Positions 1-8,109 of a DNA stretch of 64,000 nucleotides are shown here, in pieces. Position 1 is the stretch's first letter; every line of letters starts with the position of its first letter. The notes below the pieces were generated by a model. The model searched no databases and had not been told where the DNA came from. It worked only from the letters and a program-made list of their open reading frames with translations. The stretch comes from Pseudonocardiaceae bacterium (GTDB taxonomy: Bacteria; Actinomycetota; Actinomycetes; Mycobacteriales; Pseudonocardiaceae): NCBI GenBank assembly GCA_009379845.1, contig WHSZ01000008.1, positions 47,723 through 111,722 of the forward strand. The letters are read 5' to 3'. A program made the position numbers and the translations under genes.

Positions 1-2
1 AG

Positions 3-146
3 CGTGCGGTGCCCGGCACGCCGATCGTGATCATCACGAGTGTCGGTAACGGGCCGGCCATTCGAGTGGCGGAGAAGCTGGGGTTCCGGAAGTTCCGAGA
101 AGGCGACTACGGAGGCGCCTTCTCGGCGTTCTTCCGGTTTCCCTGA
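3..146 (+). CDS. GNAT-family N-acetyltransferase, C-terminal fragment (cut by window edge)
   Basis: The frame is open from the first bases of the window to a TGA at 144-146 and gives 47 residues. It contains the segment NGPAIRVAEKLGFRKFRE, which matches the closing motif of GCN5-related acetyltransferases (an N-x(4)-R-V-A-E-K-L-G-F pattern in the acetyl-CoA binding fold). Such enzymes move an acetyl group from acetyl-CoA to an amine; the substrate cannot be told from this piece. The start lies before the window. The protein ends shortly after the motif, as is usual for the family, so the C-terminus looks intact. Confidence 0.75.
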   Translation, partial: RAVPGTPIVIITSVGNGPAIRVAEKLGFRKFREGDYGGAFSAFFRFP

Positions 147-228
147 GCATGCTTCCGAACGGGCTGGCGCCGAGGGTTCTTTCAGCCACGTCACGTCGAG
201 CCCCTGCGGCGACCCCGCCGGCAGCTGC

Positions 229-378
229 TCACCTCCGCACGATCGGCCGCACTTCGATCCCGGCGAACCGGGCATCGAGGAAACGCACGCCGATCGCGGT
301 GGCGCGCTCCACGCTCTCGCATTCGACGACGAAATAGCCGGCAAGCTGCTCCTTCCTAAATGGATCGAGAAAGACGAG
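229..378 (-). pseudogene. YCII/DGPF-domain protein remnant
   Basis: Read on the minus strand, the frame upstream of the TGA at 229-231 gives a stretch containing FRKEQLAGYFVVEC and FAGIEVRPIVRR. This resembles the C-terminal half of YCII-related DGPF-domain proteins (consensus DGPF..TKEQLAGY...VEVRPI). An in-frame stop at 379-381 cuts it off upstream, and the DGPF motif itself is damaged (DPF). No start codon or N-terminal half is present. It abuts the opposite-strand LppA-like remnant, so it is probably a leftover from a rearrangement. Intact relatives often sit beside ECF sigma factor genes; none is seen here. Confidence 0.55.
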
Positions 379-700
379 TCAGGCGACGACTCCATGTGCG
401 CCAAAGAGTTCCCGGACATCGGATCGGAAGCTCGAATTCGCTCGCTACCGCTGTACGGAACCATGGCCAACGTGCCTGACGAGAAGTGGACACGAGCACT
501 GGCAGTTGTGACCTCGATCGCGAAGAAAATACGGATTTGGTTCACCGGAAACCGTTGTCGATCAACCTGGCACACATAAGATCAAACTCCATGATTCTTA
601 CGGCGGCGAGCTGTCCTTCGGAACGCAGCAGAACACGAGCCTGACCGTGCGTACTGGTTGTCATCTCCTGGAAGGTGCGTCCAATCCAGATCGCTCCTGA
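358..700 (+). pseudogene. LppA-like lipoprotein remnant, 5'-truncated and frameshifted
   Basis: From about 358 one frame gives a segment with KWIEKDESGDD, CAKEFPD, LPLYGTMANVPDEKWTRA and ending AVVTSIAKK at 528. If one base (A529) is skipped, the next frame continues YGFGSPETVVDQPGTH, DSYGGELSFGTQQNTSLTV and RTGCHLLEGA to a TGA at 698-700. Joined, this resembles the conserved core of LppA-family lipoproteins of actinobacteria (SLP, W..A, YGF, GGEL.FGTQ, TGCHL). There is no signal peptide or lipobox in front: the frame runs back into unrelated sequence. It is therefore a truncated copy with a single-base insertion in an A-rich run, not a working gene. Confidence 0.6.
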
Positions 701-790
701 GCGGATGAATCGGCAACGACCACGATGGAGCCGCCCGTTGCGCCCGGCAAGGCGAAGCTGCCATCCCAGGCAGGGGTAAGCGCCGGCCGA

Positions 791-1090
791 TCATCGCCGG
801 CGAGTAGGACCGCGCCGCCCGCGCGCCTGCCAGCACCCGGAATGCCAGTGCCGCCGGTCCTCCACCGAGCCGTCCTCCTCGGCCGGCCAGGCCACCACGT
901 GCGGCGTGCCGGGCCGGATCTCGTGATCACAGCCGGGGCACCGGTACATCTTGGTGGTCTGCGCGCCGGCGATGTGCCGCACGATCCACTCCCCGTCCGG
1001 CCCGGATTCGGTGCGCTGGAAACCGGTCGTCGGTCCGACCGGCCGAGGTGGGTCGGACCGACCACGGCGGGTGCGGTTACGTCGAGGCAC
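791..1090 (-). CDS. small conserved actinobacterial protein with a CPGC zinc-ribbon-like motif
   Basis: A 99-residue protein from a GTG start at 1088-1090. The N-terminus is basic (PRRNRTRRGR). The middle carries WIVRHIAGAQTTKMYRCPGC with a following H (CPGCDHEI) and a later HWHSGCW, so Cys and His residues are placed to bind one metal ion. I recognise the layout from short actinobacterial proteins usually labelled hypothetical or 'ATP/GTP-binding', but no P-loop is visible. The open frame extends further upstream, but the clean basic N-terminus argues for this GTG. It runs tandem with the AraC gene, which lies upstream. Function unknown. Confidence 0.6.
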   Translation of the reverse strand: MPRRNRTRRGRSDPPRPVGPTTGFQRTESGPDGEWIVRHIAGAQTTKMYRCPGCDHEIRPGTPHVVAWPAEEDGSVEDRRHWHSGCWQARGRRGPTRRR

Positions 1091-1170
1091 CAGCCAACGG
1101 TAACCACTTCGGCTCGGCCCGCACGCCGCAAGGTGGCGCCCCGCTCCATGCTGCCGGGCGGACAACGCGC

Positions 1171-1941
1171 CTAGCCGACTCCCGCGAAATACTGGCCCGG
1201 CGGCACACCCACCGCACGCCGGAACGCCGCGACGAACGCGCTCGACGAGGAATAGCCGACCCGTCGCGCCACGCCGTCCATCGGCATCCCGTCCGCCAAC
1301 AATGGCAACGCTGCCCGCAGCCGTGCCTGGGTGCGCCAGCGGCCGAAGCTCAACCGGCACTCGGCGAGAAAAACCCGCGCCAGGGTCCGCTCGCTGGCCC
1401 CGACCGCGCGACCGAACGCCGCGAGGCTGCGCGGATCCGCCGGATCGGCGATCAGCGCCTCGGCAACCAGCCTGGCTCGCGGATCGTCCGGCATCGGCAC
1501 GCTGATCGGCGTCACCGCCACCGGTTCCAGCACGTCGAACACCACCGCTTCGGCACGGCGCCGAGCGTCATCGCCGACCTCAGCCGAGGTGAGGTACTCC
1601 AGCAATTCCCGCAGCAGTGACGAGATCGTGAGCATCTGAGGCCGCGCCCACGAAACCGGGCACCGGCCGGGGTCGACGTAAACGCCCCGCAGCGCGGTCC
1701 GTCCAGACGCGCCGGTGCGGTGCACCGTGCCCGCGGGCAGCCACAACGCCCGGCTCGGCGGCAGCACCCAATGCGCCTCCGCCACGTTGACCACCGCGAC
1801 ACCGCTGGACGCCCAGGCCAGCTGGTGATGATCGTGGACGTGCCACGGAAACCAGCTGCCCCCGGACAGCTGGAACTCACCGAGCACCAGCGCGCCGGGC
1901 CCGCGAGGCACCGCACCCATCAGGTGACCGCTATGCGACAC
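1171..1941 (-). CDS. AraC-family transcriptional regulator with cupin sensor domain
   Basis: A 256-residue protein. Residues about 15-100 form a cupin-like domain (WFPWHVHDHHQLAWA; the His-rich first cupin motif). Residues about 165-250 hold the two helix-turn-helix units of AraC/XylS proteins, with SLAAFGRAVGASERTLARVF and DGVARRVGYSSSSAFVAAFRR ending GVPPGQYF. It starts at GTG 1941; a later ATG at 1920 is possible. It is divergent from the methyltransferase gene at 1997 with about 55 bp between them, so it may control that gene. Inducer unknown. Confidence 0.88.
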   Translation of the reverse strand: MSHSGHLMGAVPRGPGALVLGEFQLSGGSWFPWHVHDHHQLAWASSGVAVVNVAEAHWVLPPSRALWLPAGTVHRTGASGRTALRGVYVDPGRCPVSWARPQMLTISSLLRELLEYLTSAEVGDDARRRAEAVVFDVLEPVAVTPISVPMPDDPRARLVAEALIADPADPRSLAAFGRAVGASERTLARVFLAECRLSFGRWRTQARLRAALPLLADGMPMDGVARRVGYSSSSAFVAAFRRAVGVPPGQYFAGVG

Positions 1942-1996
1942 GAGATGGCATTCTAACGTCTATCGGACAGCGCAGCCGCTGCCTAGCGTTCTCGGC

Positions 1997-2572
1997 ATGG
2001 CTATGAACTGGTTTCACCGTCGGCTGTGCGGCTCGCAGCGCTGGGCTCGATACGTGGAAAGCGACCTGCTGCCGTGGGCATTGCGCGACGTCGAACTTGG
2101 CGAGCACGCCCTGGAGATCGGCCCCGGCTACGGCGCGAACCTGCGGGTACTCGCCACCCGCGTGCCGAAGCTGACCGCCGTCGAGGTGAGCGCCGAGCTC
2201 GCCGCGCGGCTGGACGAACGCTTCGGATCGCAGGCCACCGTCATCCACGGCGACGGCGCCGCGACCGGCCTACCGGAATGCGAATTCACCTCCGTCGTCT
2301 GCTTCACGATGCTGCACCACGTTCCCACGTCTCGGCAGCAGGATGCGCTGTTCGCCGAGGCCTACCGGCTGCTGCGCCCTGGCGGCACCTTCGCGGGCAG
2401 CGACGGCGTGCACAGCTTCATAGGCCGGCTGGTCCACCTCCGGGATACCTATAACCCGATCGATCCGAACACGTTGCCGGAGCGGCTCGCCACGGCCGGG
2501 TTCGCCGACGTCCAGCTCACCGTACGAAACGGCCAGCAGCGATTCCGGGCACGCAAACCCGATCAGCCGTAG
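1997..2572 (+). CDS. class I SAM-dependent methyltransferase
   Basis: A 191-residue protein with the Rossmann methyltransferase motifs: ALEIGPGYGANLRVL (motif I, SAM binding, residues about 39-53), TAVEVS (acidic residue binding the ribose), GDGAATGLPE, VVCFTMLHHVP (motif IV) and LLRPGGTFAGSD (motif V). It resembles small ubiE-type methyltransferases; the acceptor is unknown. ATG at 1997 is used, with another ATG two codons on. Its 3' end overlaps the end of the convergent phosphodiesterase gene by 10 bp. The divergent AraC gene is a plausible regulator. Confidence 0.85.
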   Translation: MAMNWFHRRLCGSQRWARYVESDLLPWALRDVELGEHALEIGPGYGANLRVLATRVPKLTAVEVSAELAARLDERFGSQATVIHGDGAATGLPECEFTSVVCFTMLHHVPTSRQQDALFAEAYRLLRPGGTFAGSDGVHSFIGRLVHLRDTYNPIDPNTLPERLATAGFADVQLTVRNGQQRFRARKPDQP

Positions 2573-3726
2573 GCCACCAGCAGCGGCACGAGCTGCTCGG
2601 CGCTGGTAATCGAACCGTGGTGGCCGATCAGCGAGGACTCGATGAGCTCCGCGGTACCGCGTAGCACACCGAACCGCCCCAGCATTGCCGCGACCACATC
2701 GCCGATCCGAGGGCGCACCGCGTCGGTCACCCGCGGGCCGAACCAGCCCTGCGCGATCGCTTCGTCCCGGCCGAGCACCCAGGCCCGGTCGCCGAGCGTC
2801 TCCCGCCACGCGGCCAGCACGTCCGCCTCCACACCGGGTTCGGCGTACACGTGTCGCATGCGCACTTCCCCGGCCAGCGCCCGTACCCCGTGCCACAGCG
2901 CCGGGGTTTCGTCCGCGTCGACGCAGTCGTCGGCCACCGCCACCATGCCGTGGTCGGCGACCACAGCCAGCATCGAGTCGCCGGGCAAATCCTCCACAAT
3001 GGACTCAACAAGGCGGTCGATCTGCCGCAACTGCATGCGCCACGCCAGTGATCCTGGCCCGAACCGGTGCCCAAGCATGTCCAGATCGGGGTGATACGCG
3101 TAGCAGAAACTCGGCGCCGGCCGCAGCGCCTCGAGCACGCCCGCGGCAAGATCGCCGATCGCGTGCACGCCGACATAGGTGCCGCCACGCAGCGACGCCC
3201 TCGTCATCCCAGAGCCGGCGTACGCCGCGGAGGACAGCACGCTGGTCGCGACTCCGGCGGCCTCGGCACGCTCGAACGTGGTGCGCTGCGGCTGAACCAG
3301 CTCCGGGACCGCGCGTTGCCGCAGATCAGTTCGCTCCCCGTCGCCGTGTGTGCACCAGCCGAGCGTGTTCAGCACGCCGATCTCCGGCAACGCGAACGTG
3401 TAGCCGACCATGCCGTGCTCCCCGGACGGCACTCCGGTGCCGATCGCGGCGATCCCCGCCGCGGTGGTCGCCGGCACGCCGACCCGCAGCGGGACAGCGC
3501 GCTTGGCCAGCTCGGTGAGCACGGGCGCGTCGGCCGAATGCTGGCCGAGCAACTCCCACCCCAACCCATCCACGAGCAGCACGCACGCGCGGCGGACCGG
3601 CTGCAGCCCGAGCGGGTTGGCCAGCCCGTCCACACCGGTCGGTTCCACGCCCAGCGCGGCGAGCATGGACGGCGTCACGTCGGCAAGATGGCCGCGAACC
3701 TCGCTCTTGTCAGGCACACCAGTCAC
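2563..3726 (-). CDS. alkaline phosphatase superfamily phosphodiesterase/nucleotide pyrophosphatase
   Basis: A 387-residue protein of the type I phosphodiesterase/nucleotide pyrophosphatase group. Metal and catalytic motifs are in order: VLLVDGLGWELL (first metal Asp, about residue 53), VPATTAAGIAAIGTG (Thr nucleophile region, about 81-95), YHPDLDMLGHRFG (metal Asp and His) and VVADHGMV (metal Asp-His pair). It would hydrolyse phosphodiester or pyrophosphate bonds with two metal ions; the substrate is not known. No signal peptide is seen, so it is probably cytoplasmic. The GTG start lies only 10 bp from the start of the divergent FmdB-like gene. Confidence 0.85.
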   Translation of the reverse strand: MTGVPDKSEVRGHLADVTPSMLAALGVEPTGVDGLANPLGLQPVRRACVLLVDGLGWELLGQHSADAPVLTELAKRAVPLRVGVPATTAAGIAAIGTGVPSGEHGMVGYTFALPEIGVLNTLGWCTHGDGERTDLRQRAVPELVQPQRTTFERAEAAGVATSVLSSAAYAGSGMTRASLRGGTYVGVHAIGDLAAGVLEALRPAPSFCYAYHPDLDMLGHRFGPGSLAWRMQLRQIDRLVESIVEDLPGDSMLAVVADHGMVAVADDCVDADETPALWHGVRALAGEVRMRHVYAEPGVEADVLAAWRETLGDRAWVLGRDEAIAQGWFGPRVTDAVRPRIGDVVAAMLGRFGVLRGTAELIESSLIGHHGSITSAEQLVPLLVAYG

Positions 3727-3736
3727 AATAGGAGGC

Positions 3737-3946
3737 GTGCCAACCTACACCTATCGCTGCCGGGAATGCTCAGGCGCGGAATTCGACGTTTCCAGGCCGA
3801 TGAGCGAGTCGTCGGCGCCGGCCCCGTGCCCGCACGGCCACACGGACACCGTCAAGCTGCTCACCACGGTGTCGCTGGCCGGCCGCGCGGACGCACCCGC
3901 ACCCGCCGGCGGTGGCTGCTGCGGCGGGGCCTGCGGCTGCGGCTGA
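3737..3946 (+). CDS. FmdB-family zinc-ribbon protein
   Basis: A 69-residue protein with the family's N-terminus PTYTYRCRECSGAEFDV (CxxC) followed by PCPHGHTDTVK (second metal half-site), then an Ala/Pro linker and a Cys/Gly tail (GGGCCGGACGCG). Members are small putative regulatory zinc ribbons of unknown role. The GTG start at 3737 follows AGGAGG with only one base between, so either this ribosome site is weak in position or the mRNA is leaderless. The start is set by the conserved PTY motif. It is divergent from the phosphodiesterase and convergent with the dehydrogenase downstream. Confidence 0.82.
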   Translation: MPTYTYRCRECSGAEFDVSRPMSESSAPAPCPHGHTDTVKLLTTVSLAGRADAPAPAGGGCCGGACGCG

Positions 3947-3962
3947 CCAGCCCGTGGCTATT

Positions 3963-3984
3963 TTGCGGCGCAATAACACCGCAA
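3963..3984. terminator. short hairpin between convergent genes
   Basis: TTGCGG (3963-3968) pairs with CCGCAA (3979-3984) around a 10-base loop, with a run of T on the left and AAGG on the right. It sits between the ends of the FmdB-like gene and the dehydrogenase gene and could act as a weak bidirectional terminator. Confidence 0.35.
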
Positions 3985-4007
3985 GGTACCCACGGGAGGG
4001 CGATGGG

Positions 4008-5783
4008 TCACGAGTAGTCGCGGAAACCCTTGCCGGTCTTGCGACCGAGCCGCCCCGCGGTCACCAGGTGCTCGAGCAGCGGCGCAGGGGCATAGCCGGC
4101 CTCGCGGAACTCGTTGTACAGCGTCCGCTGGATGGCCAGCGACACGTCCAAGCCGACCACGTCGAGTAGCTCGAACGGACCCATCGGCAACGAGCAGCCG
4201 ACCTTCATCGCGTTGTCGATGTCGTCCGCGGTCGCGTAGTGCGCCTCGAGCATCTTCACCGCGTCGTTCAGGTACGGGAAAAGCAGCGCGTTCACGATGA
4301 ACCCGGCCCGATCCCCGCAGCGCACCGAGTGCTTGCCGACGCCGACGCACACCGCGCTCGCGGTGCTGGCGACGTCCGTGGCAGTGGAGATGGTGCTGAC
4401 CACCTCGACGAGCTTCATGGCCGGCGCCGGGTTGAAGAAGTGCAGGCCGACCACGTCGGACGGCCGCGAGGTGGCGGCGGCGCACTCGATCACCGGCAAC
4501 GAGGACGTGGTGGTCGCCAGCACCGCGCCCGGCTTGCACACTTCGTCCAGCGCGCTGAATACCGCCTGCTTGATGCCGAGGTCCTCAGCAACCGCCTCGA
4601 CCACCAGATCCACATCGGCCAGCTCGGAGAACTCCACCGCGGGCTTGATCCTGCCGAGCGCGGCGTCTCTGTCCTCTTCGGACAGCCTGCCCTTCACAAC
4701 GGCTTTCTCCAAGGACTTGCGCACCTTGCCGATCGCCGCTTCGGCTTTCTCCGTGCTGCGCGCGCGCAACACTATGTCGTAACCACGCTTGACGAACACC
4801 TCGGCGATGCCGGTGGCCATGGTGCCGGTGCCGACCACGCCCACCCTGCTCACCTCGCGCGCCGAGGCGTCTCCCGCCAGGGTGGCCGGGGTTTCCGCGT
4901 CCTCAACCACGTTCGGCGAATCCGGGCCGTCGTACGTGTAGAACCCGCGACCGGCCTTCCGGCCGCGCAACCCCGCGGTAATCATCTGCTTGAGCAGCGG
5001 AGCGGGTGCGTGCAACCGGTTACGCGACTGCTGGTACATGGTTTCCAGGATCTCGTATGCGGTGTCCAGCCCGATCAGGTCGAGCAGCGCGAGCGGCCCC
5101 ATCGGGTAACCCGCGCCGAATCGCATCGCGGCGTCCAGATCCTCCCGGGTCGCGTAGTGCGACTCGTACATCCGCACCGCGTGGTTGAGGTAGCCGAACA
5201 GCAGCGCGTTGGCGATGAATCCGGCGCGGTCGCCGATCACCACCGGCGATTTGCCCAGCTTCTCCGCGAAGGCGACCACGTCCTCGGCCACATCCGGTTC
5301 GGTGACTACCGTGCGCACCACCTCGACCAGCTTGAGCACCGGCGCCGGGTTGAAGAAGTGCATCCCGACGACCTTGCCCGGCCGCGAGGTGTGCACCCCG
5401 ATCTCGGTAACCGACAGCGAGGAGGTGTTCGACGCCAGGATCGTCTCCGGCCCGCAAATCTTGTCGATTTCGGCGAACACCGACGCCTTCAGATCCAGCT
5501 GCTCCGGGATGGCCTCGACCACCAGATCGACCTCTGCCAGGTCGGAAAGCGAGGTTGAGTAGCTGATCCTGCCAAGCAGCTCCGCGCGCCCGGACTCGTC
5601 CAGCTTGCCGCGGTTCATCGCGCGCTCAGTGGAGTGCTCGATGTGCTCACGACCGCGTGCGGAGGCATCCGCGTCGACCTCGACGGTTACCACGTCCATC
5701 CCGGAACGGGCCATCACTTCGGTGATGCCCGTGCCCATCGTGCCGAGACCGACAACTCCCACAGCGGAAATCTCGCGTGCCAA
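4008..5783 (-). CDS. 3-hydroxyacyl/3-hydroxybutyryl-CoA dehydrogenase, two enzyme units fused in tandem
   Basis: A 591-residue protein made of two complete dehydrogenase units of about 290 residues each. Each unit starts with an NAD-binding Rossmann motif (VGVVGLGTMGTGI near residue 7; VGVVGTGTMATGI near residue 300). Each also has the catalytic region GLHFFNPAP or GMHFFNPAP and a C-terminal dimerisation domain (RAGFIANALLF, RAGFIVNALLF). Single-unit FadB2/Hbd enzymes are about 285 residues. They oxidise 3-hydroxyacyl-CoA to 3-ketoacyl-CoA with NAD. TTG at 5783 is chosen because GGAGG lies seven bases upstream and the Rossmann motif follows at once; the open frame runs 15 codons further. Confidence 0.9.
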   Translation of the reverse strand: MAREISAVGVVGLGTMGTGITEVMARSGMDVVTVEVDADASARGREHIEHSTERAMNRGKLDESGRAELLGRISYSTSLSDLAEVDLVVEAIPEQLDLKASVFAEIDKICGPETILASNTSSLSVTEIGVHTSRPGKVVGMHFFNPAPVLKLVEVVRTVVTEPDVAEDVVAFAEKLGKSPVVIGDRAGFIANALLFGYLNHAVRMYESHYATREDLDAAMRFGAGYPMGPLALLDLIGLDTAYEILETMYQQSRNRLHAPAPLLKQMITAGLRGRKAGRGFYTYDGPDSPNVVEDAETPATLAGDASAREVSRVGVVGTGTMATGIAEVFVKRGYDIVLRARSTEKAEAAIGKVRKSLEKAVVKGRLSEEDRDAALGRIKPAVEFSELADVDLVVEAVAEDLGIKQAVFSALDEVCKPGAVLATTTSSLPVIECAAATSRPSDVVGLHFFNPAPAMKLVEVVSTISTATDVASTASAVCVGVGKHSVRCGDRAGFIVNALLFPYLNDAVKMLEAHYATADDIDNAMKVGCSLPMGPFELLDVVGLDVSLAIQRTLYNEFREAGYAPAPLLEHLVTAGRLGRKTGKGFRDYS

Positions 5784-5940
5784 CGTCGCACCTCCATGAG
5801 GTCGTGACCGGTTAACGGGTGCTACCAACGGGTAATATCGCCCGATACTGCCACGTTTCGGGTTGCCGGGCAGCGGTGAGCCTCGCCACCCATGGCGTCG
5901 GGTACTCCGAGCCTCGCGTTTCGCGAGCTAAACGCGGTAT

Positions 5941-7569
5941 TTAGGCACGCTCAATATCTAGCGATGGTGGCGAAACGTGGTCCCTCAGGCGGACGCCGTC
6001 GGGCCCCGGCAGCTGCTCTTCGGGCTCGGTTTCCGGCGCTTCCCGCGCTTCTCGCGCTTCCGGCGCTTCCGGGTCTTTCGAGTCTTTCGAGTCTTTCGAG
6101 TCTTTCGAGTCTTTCGAGTCTTTCGAGTCTTTCGAAGCTTCCGGCGGTGCGGAGGTCGCCTGCCGGAACGCGGTGATACCCAGTACCCCGGCAATCGGCA
6201 GCAACGCGAGCGCGGGCAGCTGGTAACGCCAGGAGAACTCGAACATGGCCGAGGCGCCCAGGATGGTGAAGGCGAGTCCGACCGACAGCAGGGCGGCCGA
6301 ACGCAGCCCGGTGTGCCGCGCCCTGCCGACCCCGAAACCGGCAAGCAATGCGATCACGCCGAACACGCCGAGCAGGGTGCCCGGTGTGTACCCGATGGTT
6401 AGCTGGTAGGCGCGCAACACCGTCGCGATCGTTGGCCGGGCGGTCGGCTGGCTCCCGTCGTATTTCTGGACGTACGCCCTTGTCAGGTCTTCGTGGCTGT
6501 AGAACTGGTACTCACGCTGGAATTGCCACCAGTGCAGCGGCACGTCGTTGTACGACTGGGTACGCACCGGCGCGAAGCCCTTCAAGACGTCCTTCATGAC
6601 GGCCCCGGCGACACTGAGCGGCTGGGCCTTCAAGGTGGCCATGCCGAAGTCTTCCTGCACCTGGGTGATGTCGGTGCCGGGTGGGAACCGGGCACGCCAC
6701 TGGTCGTCGGCGCGGATATGCGCGTAGTAGTTGATCCCCTTGCGCTCGCTGAGCGGCTCGTCCGGGCAGGCCAGCCGTTCAAGGCGGGTCAGATCCAGCT
6801 GCTCGCAGTCCGCGACGGCAGCCGCGCGGCCGTACGCCACGTTGCCGGTCGTCCGGCTCAGCTTCCACTCACCGGTCTCGGCGTGGAAGTAGGTGGCGTA
6901 GCCAGCGAGCACCAGCGCGAACCCGACGAGCAACGCCCCTGAGCGCAGCGCGATCTTCCGCCATCCGATCTTGCTTCGCCACTCACCACCCGCGATCACC
7001 AGGAAGCATAGCGCGGGGATCACCAGCGGCACCGCCACCAGCCGGAACATCGCGGTGACCCCGAGCAACACGCCGGCCAGTCCGGCAAGGGCGGGGTTAG
7101 GTGGCCGCTTGCCGAGCAGCAGCCACAGCACCGAGACCAGCAAAACGGACTGCCAGGTGTCGGACATGATCAGCTGCTCGATCTGCAGCTGGTAGCCGTC
7201 CAGTAGCAACGGTGCGGCGGCGATCGCGGCCAGCCAGTTGGGTGCGTGATACCGGCGTGCCAGCAGGTAGAGCGCGAACGCCGCGGCCATTCCCGCGACA
7301 TGCTGCACCGCGCTCACCGCCGCCAGACCGCCGACGGCGGTCACAGCGTCCAAAATGAACAGGTCGTAACCGATCGGGTGCAGGCCACCCGGATGGTGCA
7401 CACCGATGTTGTCCAGGTAGCGGAACGAATCCCCGAACAGGATCGCGGGCTGGTATGCGAACCAGGTCAGCAGCCGCAGGAAAGCGCCGATGCCCAGCAG
7501 CACGGTGATCAGCCAGTGGCGGCGAAGCAGGCCAAGAGCATCCCGGGTACGCAGGGATGACTCGGACAT
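5941..7569 (-). CDS. polytopic membrane protein, GT-C glycosyltransferase-like
   Basis: A 542-residue protein with about 10-12 hydrophobic segments beginning at WLITVLLGIGAFLRLLTWFA. A short acidic motif, GDSFRYLDN, follows the first membrane segment, and a large extracytoplasmic loop follows the middle membrane segments. This is the plan of GT-C (family 39-like) lipid-linked sugar transferases of actinobacteria. The sugar and acceptor are unknown. The cytoplasmic C-terminal tail is odd: seven SKD repeats followed by a charged PEA/REA stretch. ATG at 7569 is chosen for an AGGTAGG sequence upstream; an ATG 9 codons earlier is also open. Confidence 0.72.
   Translation of the reverse strand: MSESSLRTRDALGLLRRHWLITVLLGIGAFLRLLTWFAYQPAILFGDSFRYLDNIGVHHPGGLHPIGYDLFILDAVTAVGGLAAVSAVQHVAGMAAAFALYLLARRYHAPNWLAAIAAAPLLLDGYQLQIEQLIMSDTWQSVLLVSVLWLLLGKRPPNPALAGLAGVLLGVTAMFRLVAVPLVIPALCFLVIAGGEWRSKIGWRKIALRSGALLVGFALVLAGYATYFHAETGEWKLSRTTGNVAYGRAAAVADCEQLDLTRLERLACPDEPLSERKGINYYAHIRADDQWRARFPPGTDITQVQEDFGMATLKAQPLSVAGAVMKDVLKGFAPVRTQSYNDVPLHWWQFQREYQFYSHEDLTRAYVQKYDGSQPTARPTIATVLRAYQLTIGYTPGTLLGVFGVIALLAGFGVGRARHTGLRSAALLSVGLAFTILGASAMFEFSWRYQLPALALLPIAGVLGITAFRQATSAPPEASKDSKDSKDSKDSKDSKDSKDPEAPEAREAREAPETEPEEQLPGPDGVRLRDHVSPPSLDIERA
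6074..6136 (-). repeat. seven tandem copies of a 9-bp unit (Ser-Lys-Asp repeats)
   Basis: On the plus strand the unit TCTTTCGAG occurs six times without change, then once as TCTTTCGAA. On the coding strand this adds seven Ser-Lys-Asp triplets to the tail of the membrane protein. Copy-number change by slippage would keep the frame. Confidence 0.95.
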
Positions 7570-8109
7570 GCGCGGCAACCTACCTTGTGTTGGCATAACG
7601 GAAAAAGTTAGCTTCGGGCAGACACTAGCGGGTGCGCCCTCACGGCCTCGCGGCAACCCCGGGACTTGTCCCTGGTCACCACGCTACCGGCGATCTGGTC
7701 CAGGTGGCGGATACCGGAGTGCCCACAAATGGCGCAGGTTCTCGGACGATCACCCGGGTTGCGGGCATCGAACAATCCTGGCGACCGCTGGTGCCCGGCA
7801 GCCCGCGCGTGGTTGGTTTGTTCCGAAATGCCGGCTGCCGAGCCACGTAACAATGGCGTCACGGGCGATTATCTTTTCGTGCCGGAACCTGCTGGGCACG
7901 GCGCCGATAACGGGATCCCGGAGCGGGCGACAGCGAGCCGGCCGCGCCATTCTCATCCGTGATCCGGCCACATTGGACAAGCTGCTGTCCAACCGGCCGG
8001 GGATCCACCACGGAGCGCGCCGCACGGGCATATCGAGGTTCTCGCCAACGCCGGCCGCTGCGTCACGGCGTGCGGCCGGAGGACTTTTGACCGGGGCGTG
8101 ATTCGTGGA
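7570..8109. other. 540-bp gap without a recognised gene
   Basis: The gap lies between the dhaM stop and the start of the membrane-protein gene. The best minus-strand frame (7608-7862) carries CAICGHSGIRH followed by SRGC, which could be a small metal site, but it has no clear ribosome site and no family I know. No hairpin or repeat stands out. It presumably holds the membrane-protein promoter. Confidence 0.5.

Noticed and set aside
6074..6136. CRISPR array
   Set aside because: The 9-bp units are directly tandem with no spacers and lie in a coding frame. No cas genes are present anywhere in the window.
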